This document shows positions 34,751 through 45,949 of a stretch of DNA of 64,000 nt, piece by piece. This DNA comes from Halicephalobus mephisto. Its lineage: Eukaryota; Nematoda; Chromadorea; Rhabditida; Panagrolaimidae. The stretch's first letter is position 1, and each line of letters begins with the position of its first letter. The notes below the pieces were generated by a model. It was not told the DNA's origin. It saw only the letters and a program-made list of their open reading frames with translations, and made no database searches. The stretch spans positions 186,001-250,000 of the forward strand of contig SWDT01000561.1 of NCBI GenBank assembly GCA_009193035.1, given 5' to 3'. Position numbers and translations under genes: made by a program.

Positions 34751-34935
34751 CTGAAATTCGAAAAAATAAAAAACAAGGACATTTTTAAAAAACACGATAT
34801 TTTTGAGAAAAATTTTTTGTTTTACATGATCGAATTTTTGTTCATCTATAATTACACATAAAATATAAAAAATATAAAATTGGAGCGGAAGATCCTTAAA
34901 AAATACAAAAAGCAAATGTTTGCTGATTTTTCTCT

Positions 34936-35060
34936 TTTTAGAATTGGCAAGTTGGAACTTGCGCAGTTTTGACAGTCCTCGACGGAGCTCCTTCCGGTCC
35001 GCGACTCCAAAGATCCGCCTCTTTACAGTTGTCTCCCTTGTTAAGAAATTTTAATGAGCT
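34936..35060. promoter_or_regulatory. Island 5, about 190 bp upstream of unc-120 ATG
   Basis: GC-rich block starting with the dyad CAAGTTGGAACTTGCG (34945-34960), which recurs with one base change at 37619. Position suggests the unc-120 promoter. Role inferred. Confidence 0.4.
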
Positions 35061-35159
35061 AAACCAAATCCTCCTCCGAATAGGATCTAATAAAATTATA
35101 AAAAAGTTTCTCATCAAAATTTTTGGAATTTTATGAGATTTCAAAAAAGATGAAAATCA

Positions 35160-35660
35160 CGATTTTTAAAATTTTCTCGAAGCGAATTTTGCGAATTTTT
35201 TAGGTTCTTCTAAAATGATATTATGGTCGAAATTTAGAAATAAAAGTCATCACGAAATTTTCTAAGATCTTCTAAAATAACATTACAGTAAAAATTTTAA
35301 AAAAATCATCGAAAAATTTTCTCAAAACGAATTTTGGAAATTTTCTTAAATCTTCTAAAATAACATTATGGTAAAAATTTAAAAAAAAAATCATCGAAAA
35401 ATTTTTTTAAAATCTTCTAAAATCACATTACAGTAAAAATTTTAAAAAAATCATCAAAAATTTTCTCAAAACGAATTTTAGAAATTCTCTAACATCTTCT
35501 AAAATCACATTACAGTAAAAATTATCACGAAATTTTTTTTAAATCTTCTAAAATAACATTACGGTAAAAATTCAGAAAAAAAATCATCAAAAAATATTCT
35601 AAGATCTTCTAAAATAACATTACAGTAAAAATTAAAAAAATTCTCTCGAAACAAAGTTGT
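35160..35660. repeat. Tandem array, upstream of unc-120
   Basis: Units of 60-100 bp with TCTTCTAAAATAACATTACA and GTAAAAATT, about seven copies. Confidence 0.8.
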
Positions 35661-35859
35661 AAAAATCATAATTTTAGAAAATTCTAAAAGGTTCTAAAAA
35701 ATTCCACAAGATTCTAAAATATCCGATTTCAAAAAAATTTAAAAAATCGAAGAAAATTTTTCACAAAAACATTCTGATATGAATTTTTAAAAGGTTTTAA
35801 AAATTTTTAGAAACACTTTTTAAATTCTGGAAGATTTTATTTAAAAAATGTTCTACAAA

Positions 35860-36210
35860 AATTCTATCACGATTTTTTAGATTTTAAAAATCTCTAGGAT
35901 TTTAAGTTTTGGAAATTTTTAAATTTAGATAATTTTGGAAAATTTTATTTTAAAGATTTTTTATAAAAAGTTTCTAGAATTTTAGGATTTTGAGAATTTT
36001 TAGAATTTTGGGATTTTGGAAATTTTTAGAATTTTAGGATTTTGGAAATTTTTAGAATTTTAGGATTTTTAGAATTTTAGATTTTAGAAATTTTTAGAAT
36101 TTTGGGATTTTGGAAATTTTTAGAATTTTAGAATTTTAGGATTTTTAAAATTTTAGGATTTTGGAGATTTTTAGAATTTTAGGATTTTGGAAATTCTGGA
36201 AGATTTTGTT
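35860..36210. repeat. Short tandem array
   Basis: About 30-bp units, TTTTTAGAATTTTAGGATTT with TGGAAA, roughly ten copies. Confidence 0.85.
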
Positions 36211-36239
36211 TAAAAAGAAAATAAAAAATCGTTAGTATT

Positions 36240-36540
36240 GCAAACAAGGTCAAAAAAAGATAAAAGTAGGGAGCAACTGCTTCATCTAGCTCAAGATGTG
36301 CTGCCGATCCTAAAAGAGACGGAAAATCTGGCCGTAAACTGGCGCCTGTTCCGCCCAAAGTTCTGATATTCTAGATTTGCGCAAAAGGAAACAAAACTAC
36401 CGCTTAATTTCGCGGAAAACCGGTGCTCGAATCAAGAACCAATTGTCTTGGCCTTATTTGCCTCGAGACGGGTTCGTTAGCAGCTCAATGACTGATCGAG
36501 ACTGGTCCGATTGTTTTTAGTCAAAACTGGTATTCAAGAA
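36240..36540. promoter_or_regulatory. Island 6, 1.5-1.8 kb upstream of unc-120
   Basis: Non-repetitive, GC-richer. Contains CCTTATTTGC near 36456, one base off a CArG box (the SRF site CCW6GG). No coding features. Confidence 0.3.
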
Positions 36541-36599
36541 TTTCCTCAAATGGATTCTGAAGGATTTATCCCCAAATCCTCTAAATACCTTAAATCGTC

Positions 36600-37530
36600 A
36601 TTACAAAAGTCAAAAATTTTCATTAAATAGTCCCAAAATGAATTTTTAAAGATTTTTAAAAATGCTGTAAAAAATCAAAAATTTCAATTAAATGGTCCCG
36701 AAACGAATTTTTAGAAATACTGTAAAAAAATAAAAATTTTCATTAAATAGTCCCAAAATGAATTTTAAAAAATTTTTAAAAATACTGTAAAAAATAAAAA
36801 TTTTTATTAAATTGTCCCAAAATGAATTTTTAAAAATACTGTAAAAAAATAAAAATTTTCATTAAATAGTCCCAAAATGAATTTTAAAAAATTTTTAAAA
36901 ATACTGTAAAAAATCAAAAATTTCATTTAAATTGTCTCAAAACGAATTTTTAAAAATACTGTAAAAGTCAAAAATTATTACAAAATAGTTCCAAAACGAA
37001 TTTTGAAACTTTCTCAAAAACATTCTAAAAAAATAAAAATTATTACGAAATAGTCCCGAAACGAATTTTTGAAATTTCTTAGAAACTTCTAAGATCACAT
37101 TACTCTAAAAATCAAAAATAAATATTTCTACGAAATGGTCCTAAGAATTTTCAAAATTTTAAATTTCATATATTTTCTAAAATTATGATTTTTAGTTTTT
37201 TATTTTTAAGACATTTTACAGGATACTGTAAAACTTTATTTTTTATAGAATTTTAACCAAAAAATAAAAATAAAAAAAATATGAAATTTTAAATTTCGAA
37301 AATTATTTTTATGAAAATTATATTTTTTATTTTTAAAATATCTTACAGGATACTGTAGAATTTTATTTTTTATGGAATTTTAACCAAAAAATAAAAATAA
37401 AAAAAAGTATGAAATTTTAAATTTCGAAAATTATTTTAAGATTATTTCGTAAAAGATATTTTTTAAATTTTTAAAGTATCTTACAGGATACTGTAGAATT
37501 TTATTTTTTATGGAATTTTAACCAAAAAAT
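36600..37530. repeat. Two tandem arrays
   Basis: 36600-37080: units of about 60-90 bp with CCCAAAATGAATTTTTAAA and ATACTGTAAAAAA. 37160-37530: three copies of a 118-bp unit with TTACAGGATACTGTAGAATT. Confidence 0.82.
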
Positions 37531-37540
37531 AAAAATAAAA

Positions 37541-37860
37541 AAGAACAGGCGCTTTGTCTGGGTGATGGACTTTTTGCTTTTTCGAGTCGACGAAATCCAG
37601 CACTTTAGTCGGGATCAGCAAGTTGAAACTTGCGTAGAGTCAAATCAGACCAAAAAGAGACAGCTTCATGGCAAAGTTTAATGACTCCGAGGAGTGGCCA
37701 CCGAAGGTCCCGCTTGGAATTTTCGCTTCCACTTTTGGTCGTCCGGTCAGACCCTCTCGAGAATCTTCTTTGGGATAGATCTCTCTTCGCAAAAACTAGA
37801 ATTGGGATTTAAACTGTGACCAAGTTTGTCAGGAAGCTAATTGACAGTTGATTTCGTTTA
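37541..37860. promoter_or_regulatory. Island 7, about 2.8-3.1 kb upstream of unc-120
   Basis: About 320 bp, balanced composition. Contains CAAGTTGAAACTTGCG (37619-37634), the second copy of the island 5 dyad. No convincing exon. Confidence 0.35.
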
Positions 37861-38385
37861 AATTTGGGATTTTTCGAAAAATTGGTTTTGATTTCCGAAA
37901 ATTCAAAAAAAATCAAAAAAATTAAAAAAACTAAATTCAAAAAATCAAAAAATTTTTAAATTCAAAAAATTAAAAAATTTTTAAATTTAAAAATTCAAAA
38001 AAAATTTTAAAAAAAAACTAAATTCAAAAAATTAAAAAATTTTAAAATTAAAAAAAATTAAAAAAACTAAATTTTAAAAATTTTAAAAAACTAAATTTCA
38101 AAAAAATCAAAAAATTTTTAAATTCAAAAAATTTTAGATCTAATAAATTTTTAAATTTTAAAAAAATCTAAGAAAATTTAAAAATTTTAAAAACTTGAAA
38201 AAATTAAAAAAACTAATATTGTTAAAAATAAAGTTAAATTTTGTTATTTTTCAAGTTTGTTGTCATCAAAAAATAAAAAAGTTTAATTTTAACACAATTT
38301 CTGATTTTTTTGAAAAATAATAAGTTTAACAAAATTAATTTTAAAAAATAATGGAAAATTTCCAAAACGGATTAAATATTTTTAA
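37861..38385. other. Extremely AT-rich spacer
   Basis: Mostly AAAAATT/TTTTAAA runs. No feature. Confidence 0.4.
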
Positions 38386-38389
38386 AAAT

Positions 38390-38870
38390 AAAATCAAAAT
38401 TATTAGGAATAAATTTCTGAATTTTATTCAATATAACTTTTGAAATCAATTTGTACTTTATTTCATAATTTATCTTACACATACTTAAAATCCATTGTTT
38501 ATTTTTGTTGAATATTCTTTTGGATGAAGAAAATTGAATATACGTGTAAGATTTCATATATCGAATGTTATTATTTTCTAGAAGTAACTTTCTAGAACGT
38601 ATTACAGTTCATTTCATAATTTACCACATCTATATTAAGAATCCGTTATTAATTCTTCTTGAATATCCTTCTAGAACTGAGGAATTGAGTAAATATATAA
38701 GATTTCATATATCGAATGTTATTATTTTCTAGAAGTGACTTTCTAGAACAGATTATACTTCATTTCACAATTTACCACATATATATTCAGAATCCACTGT
38801 TAATTCTTCTTGAATATCCTTCTAGAGCTGAAGAATTGAGTAGATATAAGATTTCATATTTAAAAAATAA
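38390..38870. repeat. Tandem repeat, about 158 bp
   Basis: Two clear and one decayed copy: AGATTTCATATATCGAATGT at 38549 and 38699, followed by TTCTAGAAGTGACTTTCTAG and TTGAATATCCTTCTAGA. Confidence 0.85.
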
Positions 38871-39111
38871 AAAATTATTGAAATTTTTATTTTTCGCAAA
38901 ATTGTTCGAATATTTGAAAAATTAACAATGTAATCTTAAATTTGCAAATTATTTTACCTTAGGAAATTTCAATAAACCTAAATTATAAATTCTGAATGCT
39001 GAAAGAAGTTTTAGATAAGAAACATTGGAAAAAAAGTTTAGAAATGATTTTCCATGGTCGTCATAAATTCAATGAAGATGTATTATGATCTAAGGTCACG
39101 TCATCCTGCTG

Positions 39112-39125
39112 ATGTTAGAGCGGAG

Positions 39126-39157
<32 letters not shown>

Positions 39158-39191
39158 GTGATGGTGATGATGATGATGATGATGGTGATGG

Positions 39192-39226
<35 letters not shown>

Positions 39227-39615
39227 GTGATGATGATGGCAATAATGATAATGATAATGATGGTGGTGATGGTAATGATGATGATAATGCTAATAGTAAT
39301 GGTGATAATGATGGTAATGATGATGGTAATGGTAATGATGATGGTGATGGTAATGCTAATAGTAATGGTGATAGTGATGATCACTTTATTGAACTGTTTT
39401 CAAAGAACAATTACAACATTTGACTAGATCAAAACACAACAATTAACCTATGCCTAATGTGTCATCTTACGGTTTACAGCACACTTGCCATTTCTTACGA
39501 TCACGGGCTTGACTGGCCCACATATGGCCATGCTTCTTCAATTCGTCTGACTATATTGTCTTTGGGCTTCCAAGCGTGTACTTAAGACCGAGAGCTTCCC
39601 ACGACTTCTTGAATG
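39112..39615 (-). mobile_element. 5'-truncated LINE 3' end with (ATC)n tail
   Basis: On the minus strand a decayed frame reads KTI-stop-SDELKKHGHMWASQ then ARDRKKWQVCCKP-stop (stop at 39467-39469), which resembles the C-terminus of RTE/CR1-type reverse transcriptase polyproteins (RxxDELKK...W...A.DR..W). It is followed by AATAAA and then a long ATC-type trinucleotide tail (39112-39385). RTE-type elements commonly end in such simple repeats. The rest of the element is absent. Confidence 0.55.
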
Positions 39616-39618
39616 TTA

Positions 39619-39725
39619 ATGGTGATGATGACAATGATAGTAGTAATGATGATGATGATGGCAATAATGATAATGATAATGACTATGACGATGATGATAA
39701 CGACGACAATGGTGATGATAATGAA
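39619..39725. repeat. GAT-type microsatellite
   Basis: Interrupted GATGATAAT array on the far side of the LINE fragment; perhaps the tail of another copy or the original target. Confidence 0.7.
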
Positions 39726-39878
39726 TGTTGATCAGAACTGTTTAGTTCTCGAAATCTTTGGTTTTTAAATTCGAACTAATTCGATTCAAGTTGGAATCTT
39801 TTGATTTTCAGATCAAACTAATTGTCGGAAAACTAGATCTGGCCTCATCTAGTCCGAAACTAATATGGAAGGAAAAAT

Positions 39879-39953
39879 GTCTCTCGGCAGGCATCGAATC
39901 CGCATCGTCTTGCTATCCGGGCAAGTGCTTTTTCTCTTAAGCTACGAGAGCGA
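39879..39953 (-). tRNA. tRNA-like sequence or tRNA-derived SINE (anticodon-like GGA)
   Basis: About 75 nt on the minus strand. A-box-like TAGCTTAAGAG, B-box GATTCGATGCC, a perfect 5-bp anticodon stem (CTTGC/GCAAG) around CCGGATA, and an acceptor that pairs with one mismatch (GTCGCTC/GAGAGAC). The D-arm and T-stem are imperfect, so this is more likely a tRNA pseudogene or SINE head than a working tRNA. Flanks up to about 40030 are also GC-richer. Confidence 0.35.
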
Positions 39954-40539
39954 CCTTTTCCAATTCCATTCATGGAAGCAGAATCGTTTCTCCTGAACGA
40001 TCGCTCCTTTCTCGCTACGCTTAATGTCGCGACACTAATTCTGTTCGAATTTGAATCTCTCGAGTTCTGAATTCGGATTCATTCAGTTAGAGTTCGAAAT
40101 CTGATTTTTGAAGTTGAACTTTCAGATTTTTTAAACTCAAATTAATTCAAAATTAAATGAAAATTGAATGCAAAAGTTCGAAAATCGACGATTTTGTGCT
40201 TCGTATGATCAAATTTGAAAGTCAAGGTTTGAAGTCGAAATTCAGATTTCCATATTAAGGAACATTTATGAATCATGTTTGGATTCAGAATATCCAAATA
40301 CCAAGTTCTAACTCAATTTACATAACAGAAAAAACAAATTTTTGAAATAAAAAATCTATAAAGTTATTATAACTTTGAAATTTCAAAATTTGACCTCGAA
40401 GTCTGAATTTTAATTTTAATAATACACAAAACTGATATCGATTTCAAATGTCGTCATGATGACAAAATCAATATTGAAATTCGGATTTTAATGAATAAAT
40501 TTTTATTACAGATATTATCGAAAATTAATTTAACTCCTG

Positions 40540-42850
40540 TCGCGAAATTTTTTGATAACCATAACAGCAATAAAATCGTCCAATCGGCTGACGTAAGAAG
40601 AAATAAAAATATGGCTGGTGATGAACATGAAAGAAAATCTCACCACGAAAGTCCCTGATAACCACAACAGCAATGAAAAGTTGTTTTTGGGATATATGAA
40701 ATCACCTCTTAAAATGAGGATTTTTGGTGATTTTATTAATAAAATAATAAAACTAGTTACTGTAGTGAAAAAAAGATGTTGAAAAATGTGAAATCGCCTC
40801 TTAAAATGAGAATTTTTGATGATTTTATTAATAAAATTATAAAACTGGTCTCTGTAGTGAAAAAGAGATGTTGAAAAATGTGACATCACCTCCTAAAATG
40901 AGAATTGTTGATGATTTTATTAATAAAATTATAAAATTGGTTACTGTAGTGAAAAAAAAGAAATGTTGAGATATGTGAAATCGCCTCTTAAAACGAAAAT
41001 TTTTGATGATTTTATTAATAAAATAATAAAACTAGTTACTATAGTGAAAAAAGATGTTGAAAAATGTGAAATCACCTCTTAAAACGAAAATTTTTGATTA
41101 CTGTATTGGTAAAAGTATAAAATTGACTGACTTAATAAATATTGAAAAATATAATTACTGTAGAATGAGAAATCAACTTTCATCACGAAAGTCCCTGATT
41201 ACTGTAACAGTAAAACAATAAAGTTGATTACTGTAAAAAAGTTTTAAAATTAAATCAACTCTCACCACGAAATTTTTTAATAACTTTATTAATGAAATTT
41301 TACGTGTGATTACTGTAATTTAAAAAAAAACAATTGTGTCACAAAATGCGAAATAAACTCCCATCGCGAAAGTCCCCCATGATCATATCAGCAATGTTTT
41401 TCCAACCGATCACAATAATAATAAAAATTTTTATTGAAGAATAAAAAACTTCCGTCACAGAAGGCTCTGATGACCGTATCAGTAAAGTAGTAAAACTGAT
41501 CGCGGCAATAAAAAGTCGTTGAAAAAATGACGTTAATTCCCGCAACGAAAATACTTTGTACACAAGAAAGTGTAACTTTTGGTCCAGTAATAATTGTGAA
41601 ATGTGGCAAAAATTTAACATAATCGTCATATTTTTAGGAATATTTGACTTTTGTGACGAAGGTTAAAAATAATACTGACGACTTATATTTGTTATTAAAC
41701 TAAAAGTTACTTTTTTTGGTGTTGATATCGGTGGATTGTATATGATACATTTATACATTAGAACGGCTCTGATGTATCAGACACATTAGATTCAATGTAC
41801 AGTTGTATTAAATTTACACAAAAACGTAACTTTTGGTCCTTTAGTAGTTGTGAAATTTAACACAATAATCATATTTTTAGGAATATTTGACTTTTGTGAC
41901 AAAGATTGAAATTTAATATTGACGATTTATATTTGTTATTAAACTAAAAGTTAATTTTTTTTGTGTTGATATCGGTGGATTGTATATTATATATTTATAC
42001 ATTAGAATGACTCTGATGTGTCAGACACATTAGATTCAATTCATAGTTGTATTAAATTTACACAAAAACGTAACTTTTGATCCAGTAATAATTGTGAAAT
42101 GTGACACAATTATCGTATTTTTAGGAATATTTGACTTTTGTGACGAAAATTGAAAATAATAGTGATGATTTTACTTGTTACTAGATCGAAAGTTACGCTT
42201 TTCTGTGTGTAGTGATTATATCAGTAATTTTCTCAAACATGTCATAACAGTTAAAAGGTTTTTTAAAATGAAGCCGTCTTCTATGGCAAAAAATCTGATA
42301 ATTGTATTTGTAAAATTGATTACTGTATTAAAAAAGTAGCTAAAAAGATAATATTCACTCCTGCCACGAAAGTTCCTGATGATCATACTGGTAAAATTTC
42401 CAAAATGATTACTGTAGTAAAGAAAATTGTTTTTTAAATTGAGAAATTCACTCCTGCCACGAAAGTTCCTTGATGACTGTACTAATAAAATTTCCGAAAT
42501 GATTACTGTAGTAAAAAAAGTTGCTAAAAAGATAAAATTCACTCCTGCCGTGAAAGTTCTCTGATAATCATACTGGTAAAATTCCCTAAATGATTACTGT
42601 AGTAAAGAAAATTGTTTTTTAAATTGAGAAATTCACTCCTGCCGCGAAAGTTCCTGATGACTGTACTAGTGAAATTCCCTAAATGATTACTGTAGTAAAA
42701 AAGTTGCTAAAAAGATAAAATTCACTCCTGCCGTGAAAGTTCTCTGATGATCATACTGGTAAAATTCCCTAAATGATTACTGTAGTAAAAAAAGTTGCTT
42801 TTTAAATTGAGAAATTCTGTCGCAAAAGTTTTCGAAAATCATAATGAATC
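40540..42850 (+). repeat. Satellite array, about 92-bp monomer
   Basis: Monomers contain CACGAAAGTTCCTGAT, then TTTATTAATAAAAT or CTGGTAAAATT, then GATTACTGTAGTAAAA. CTGCC recurs at 42361, 42454, 42545, 42639 and 42728 (89-94 bp apart); a variant block at 40690-41150 has the same period. A 654-bp MITE (41559-42212) interrupts it. The same monomer is present in reverse at 45950-46760. Confidence 0.88.
41559..42212. mobile_element. Composite MITE inside the satellite
   Basis: Ends TACACAAGAAAGTGTAACTT and complement of CTTTTCTGTGTGTAG. It contains two to three tandem internal units (TAACTTTTGGTCC ... ACTAAAAGTTAC; ACATTAGAACGGCTC). Related to 14421-14843, 17085-17245 and 45084-45601. Confidence 0.8.
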
Positions 42851-42959
42851 CGATTTTTTCCATGCTGAAATAAGCATCAACTACAAAAAATTAAAAAGTA
42901 CAAAGTCCAAAACAGAACCCATGATTGACACTGTTTTCTTTTTTCTTTTTTCGTCGTAC

Positions 42960-43060
42960 CTCCAATGGAGATGTTTGTTGAGATAAATCATGCCAGAGTA
43001 CACTGTCCGTCGAGTTTCGGAAGCACGAGTGGACTACGTCACAACATGCAATATTTTTTA
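42960..43060. other. Short GC-richer patch
   Basis: About 70 bp (CACTGTCCGTCGAGTTTCGG). No gene recognised. Confidence 0.3.
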
Positions 43061-43099
43061 AGGATTTTTTTCTACTACAATAGTTTTAATTTTTCATAT

Positions 43100-43720
43100 T
43101 TAGAAAAGTATATATTTTCCGAAAAATTTATTTATAAAAAATTAACTTTTTTTAAAAAATAAATATTAAAAAAAATTTTATTTAAAAAAAATAACTTTTT
43201 AAAAAAGTAAATATTAAAAAAAATTTTATTTAAAAAAAATAACTTTTTTAAAGAAATAAATATTTAAAAAAATTTTATATAAAAAAATAAACTTTTTTAA
43301 AGAAATAAATATTTAAAAAAATTTTATATAAAAAAAATAAACTTTTTTAAAGAAATAAATATTTAAAAAATTTTATTTAAAAAAAATAACTTTTTTAAAG
43401 AAATAAATATTTAAAAAAATTTTATATAAAAAAAATAAACTTTTTTAAAGAAATAAATATTTAAAAAAATTTTATTTATAAAAAATTAACTTTTTAAAAA
43501 TATTTTTCGAAAAATTATAATTTTTAAAAAGTAAATATTTAAAAAAATAAATTTATTTCGAAAAATTATTATTTTAATTTTTTAAATTTTTTAAAATAAT
43601 AATTTTTTGGAAAATATTTATTTTTAAAACATTGATTTTTTTATGAAATTTTTATTTTTTTTAAATTAATAATTTTAATATTTTTTTAAAATCAATTTTT
43701 AAAAATTTTTATTTTTATTT
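43100..43720. repeat. AT-only tandem array
   Basis: About 60-bp units, TTTTTTAAAGAAATAAATAT with TTAAAAAAATTTTATATAAA; about six copies to 43480, then decayed. Confidence 0.85.
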
Positions 43721-45083
43721 TTAATAATAATTTGATCTTTGAAATATTTGGATTAAAAAATTCGTTAAAAAATTTTGGAATGATTTTAAATTTTTTAAAC
43801 ATGATATTTTTGGTCTCATTAATTTCGAAAACAAAAATTCGTGATCCACTGGATTTTAACGATGGTCCGATGTGGATTAGGATTTTGCTCAAAAATCCGT
43901 TTTTATAGTTTGACAGATTATGAAAATAACGAAATTTCGAAATTTTCTATTTTGTGCGGATTTTTAGGCCAATTCGAATTTGAAATAAATTTTATAAAAT
44001 TTCGTAATTTTTGCAGTATTTTTAATCACATGTTGTTGATTTTTAAGTTTCCAAAAACAACTTTCAAAAATCTCCCACACCATGTTATTACGAAAAAATA
44101 AATAATTATTTTTACAAAATTTTAGTTTTATAATTTTCGAAATTTTTAATTTCAGATAATTTTCGAAATTTTTATTAAATTCGAACAGATTTAGGATTTT
44201 TGACGAGGTTTCAGAAGAACTAGAGACTTTTTTACTGGATTCTGAAAGGACTCCAGAAGTTTCGATGGGGTTCTGGAGGATTCTAAAATTTTCCGAGAAC
44301 TTTTAGGGAAGTTTCAGAAGCTTCGATGTATTTTAGGAAAGTTTTAAGATCTTCTATGAGATTATGGAAAAGTTTTAGAAGCTTTTACGAAATTATAGAA
44401 GAGCTTCAAAACTTTCCGAGAGATTTTCGGAAAGCTTCAGAAGCTCCTATGAGATTCTAAGAAAGCTATGGAAGTTTTTATAGATTTCAGAAGCTCCTAT
44501 GAAATTCTAAAAATCTCCAGTAGATTAAGTTTTTTGAATTCTTCAGTAAATCCTAAGTGATTCTGTGGCCTTCTGTAAGATTATCGAAGGTTTCAGAATC
44601 TTCCGTCATATCTTAAAGATTATAAAGTTTTTTATGAAATTAATGGAGGTTTCAGAATTCTCTATTGAATTTCGGAAAGCTCTGAAACCTGAGATTCTCA
44701 GATTCTAAAACTTCAAAATCTACAAAATTTTAATAATAAGAGTATCCCCGGTAATTTTCCGTATTTATGTGACTTCAAAGTTGAGAGTAAAGAACAGGAG
44801 CTGAAATTTCAATTTGACTTCAGATGCACCTGCAGGAATAAATAATGAAGCTCACAATTTGCAAATTATATCCGATTCAGCTTCTGATTTTTCGATATAA
44901 ACATTTTACTGATTCTGGTTCCCACCTGTTGGTTTAATTTTTAAAATTAATTAAACTTTTAAGATTAAAAAATCAAATTTCGCCTCAGGCAATTTGGGCA
45001 TAAACTGTTTTTAACTGGTTTGTACTACAGTTGACTGCCTAGCCCGATTGTATTCTTACCATTAACTCCACCATTTCGTAGTA
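43721..45083. other. AT-rich stretch with a degenerate CTTCAGAAG repeat
   Basis: 44180-44720 has repeated GGTTTCAGAAGCTCCTATGA-like phrases of about 40 bp. 44740-45060 is less repetitive. No coding evidence. Confidence 0.45.
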
Positions 45084-45601
45084 TACACACAAAAAAGTAC
45101 ATTAAAACGGCTCTAGTGTATCGATACATGGAATACAATGCAGTGATATTGTACTTCATATACTGAGTATATTGAATACAATGTATCTAGTACATCAGAA
45201 CCGTTTTAATGTATTGATATATTAGATATTATACATCGATATGATACTTCATATACTGGGTATATTGAATACAATATATCTAGTACATCAGAACCGTTTT
45301 AATATATCGATACATGGAATACAATGCAGTGATATTGTACTTCATGCACTGGGTATATTGAATACAATGTATCCGATACATCAGAACAGTTACAATGTAT
45401 CGATATATTAGATATAATACATTGATATGATACTTATTACATCGATATATTGAATACAATGTATCCGATACATCAGAACTATTCTAATGTATCGATATAT
45501 TGAATACAATGCACTGATATTGTGCTTAATGTATCTGATACATCGGAACCGTCTTAATGTATCGGTACATTATATACCGTGTACTCATATTTCGTGTGTA
45601 G
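45084..45601. mobile_element. MITE rich in ATGTATCGATACAT-type dyads
   Basis: 518 bp. Left TACACACAAAAAAGTAC, right end complement CTACACACGAAATATGAGTAC. Internally, repeats of CAGAACCGTTTTAATGTA and TATCGATACATGGAATACAA. It shares its CTACACAC ends and AACGGCTC..GTATC words with the other MITEs of this type. Confidence 0.75.
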
Positions 45602-45765
45602 GAATGCCCTCAGTTGTTGGTCCGTCGTTTGCAGTTCCCCCTGCCCTAGGCCTTGATGGTACGATAACTCTTGGCTTTGAGTGCCCGAGGTTGCATCGTA
45701 TGACATCTAGTTTTTTCACTGTCTCAAGATCAGCGAACGTCGAAAACAAAGAAACAGGAGATAAG
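45602..45765 (-). pseudogene. Decayed protein-like sequence, copy 2
   Basis: Minus strand. Open for over 45 codons: ADLETVKKLDVIRCNLGHSK, then PRVIVPSRPRAGGTANDG. It aligns with copy 1 at 17878-18012 (LDVIR, CAAGGC.TAGG, CAACTGA, GCATT). It abuts the end of a MITE. Protein unidentified. Confidence 0.4.
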
Positions 45766-45949
45766 GTTTGAAAAATTCGAAGTTATATATAGTCTAAAAA
45801 GTGGTTATTTTCGCAATAAGATTCGCGAACTTTAAATTCATTTAAAAATAACGAATATTATGGAATTATAATAATAAAAAAGTAAATTTCATATATATTG
45901 TAAAAAAATCCTGTTAGTGCAGAGTTTAAGAATGATTTTGAGTAGAGTT

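Noticed and set aside
36450..36465. CArG box for SRF autoregulation (CCTTATTTGC)
   Set aside because: The last base pair does not fit CCW6GG. Noted in the island entry but not called as a site.
39112..39423. Long Asp/Gly or Met/Ile-rich open frames
   Set aside because: They are translations of a GAT microsatellite.
43841..44101. 86-codon frame
   Set aside because: Low-complexity Phe/Ile-rich translation with no supporting signals.
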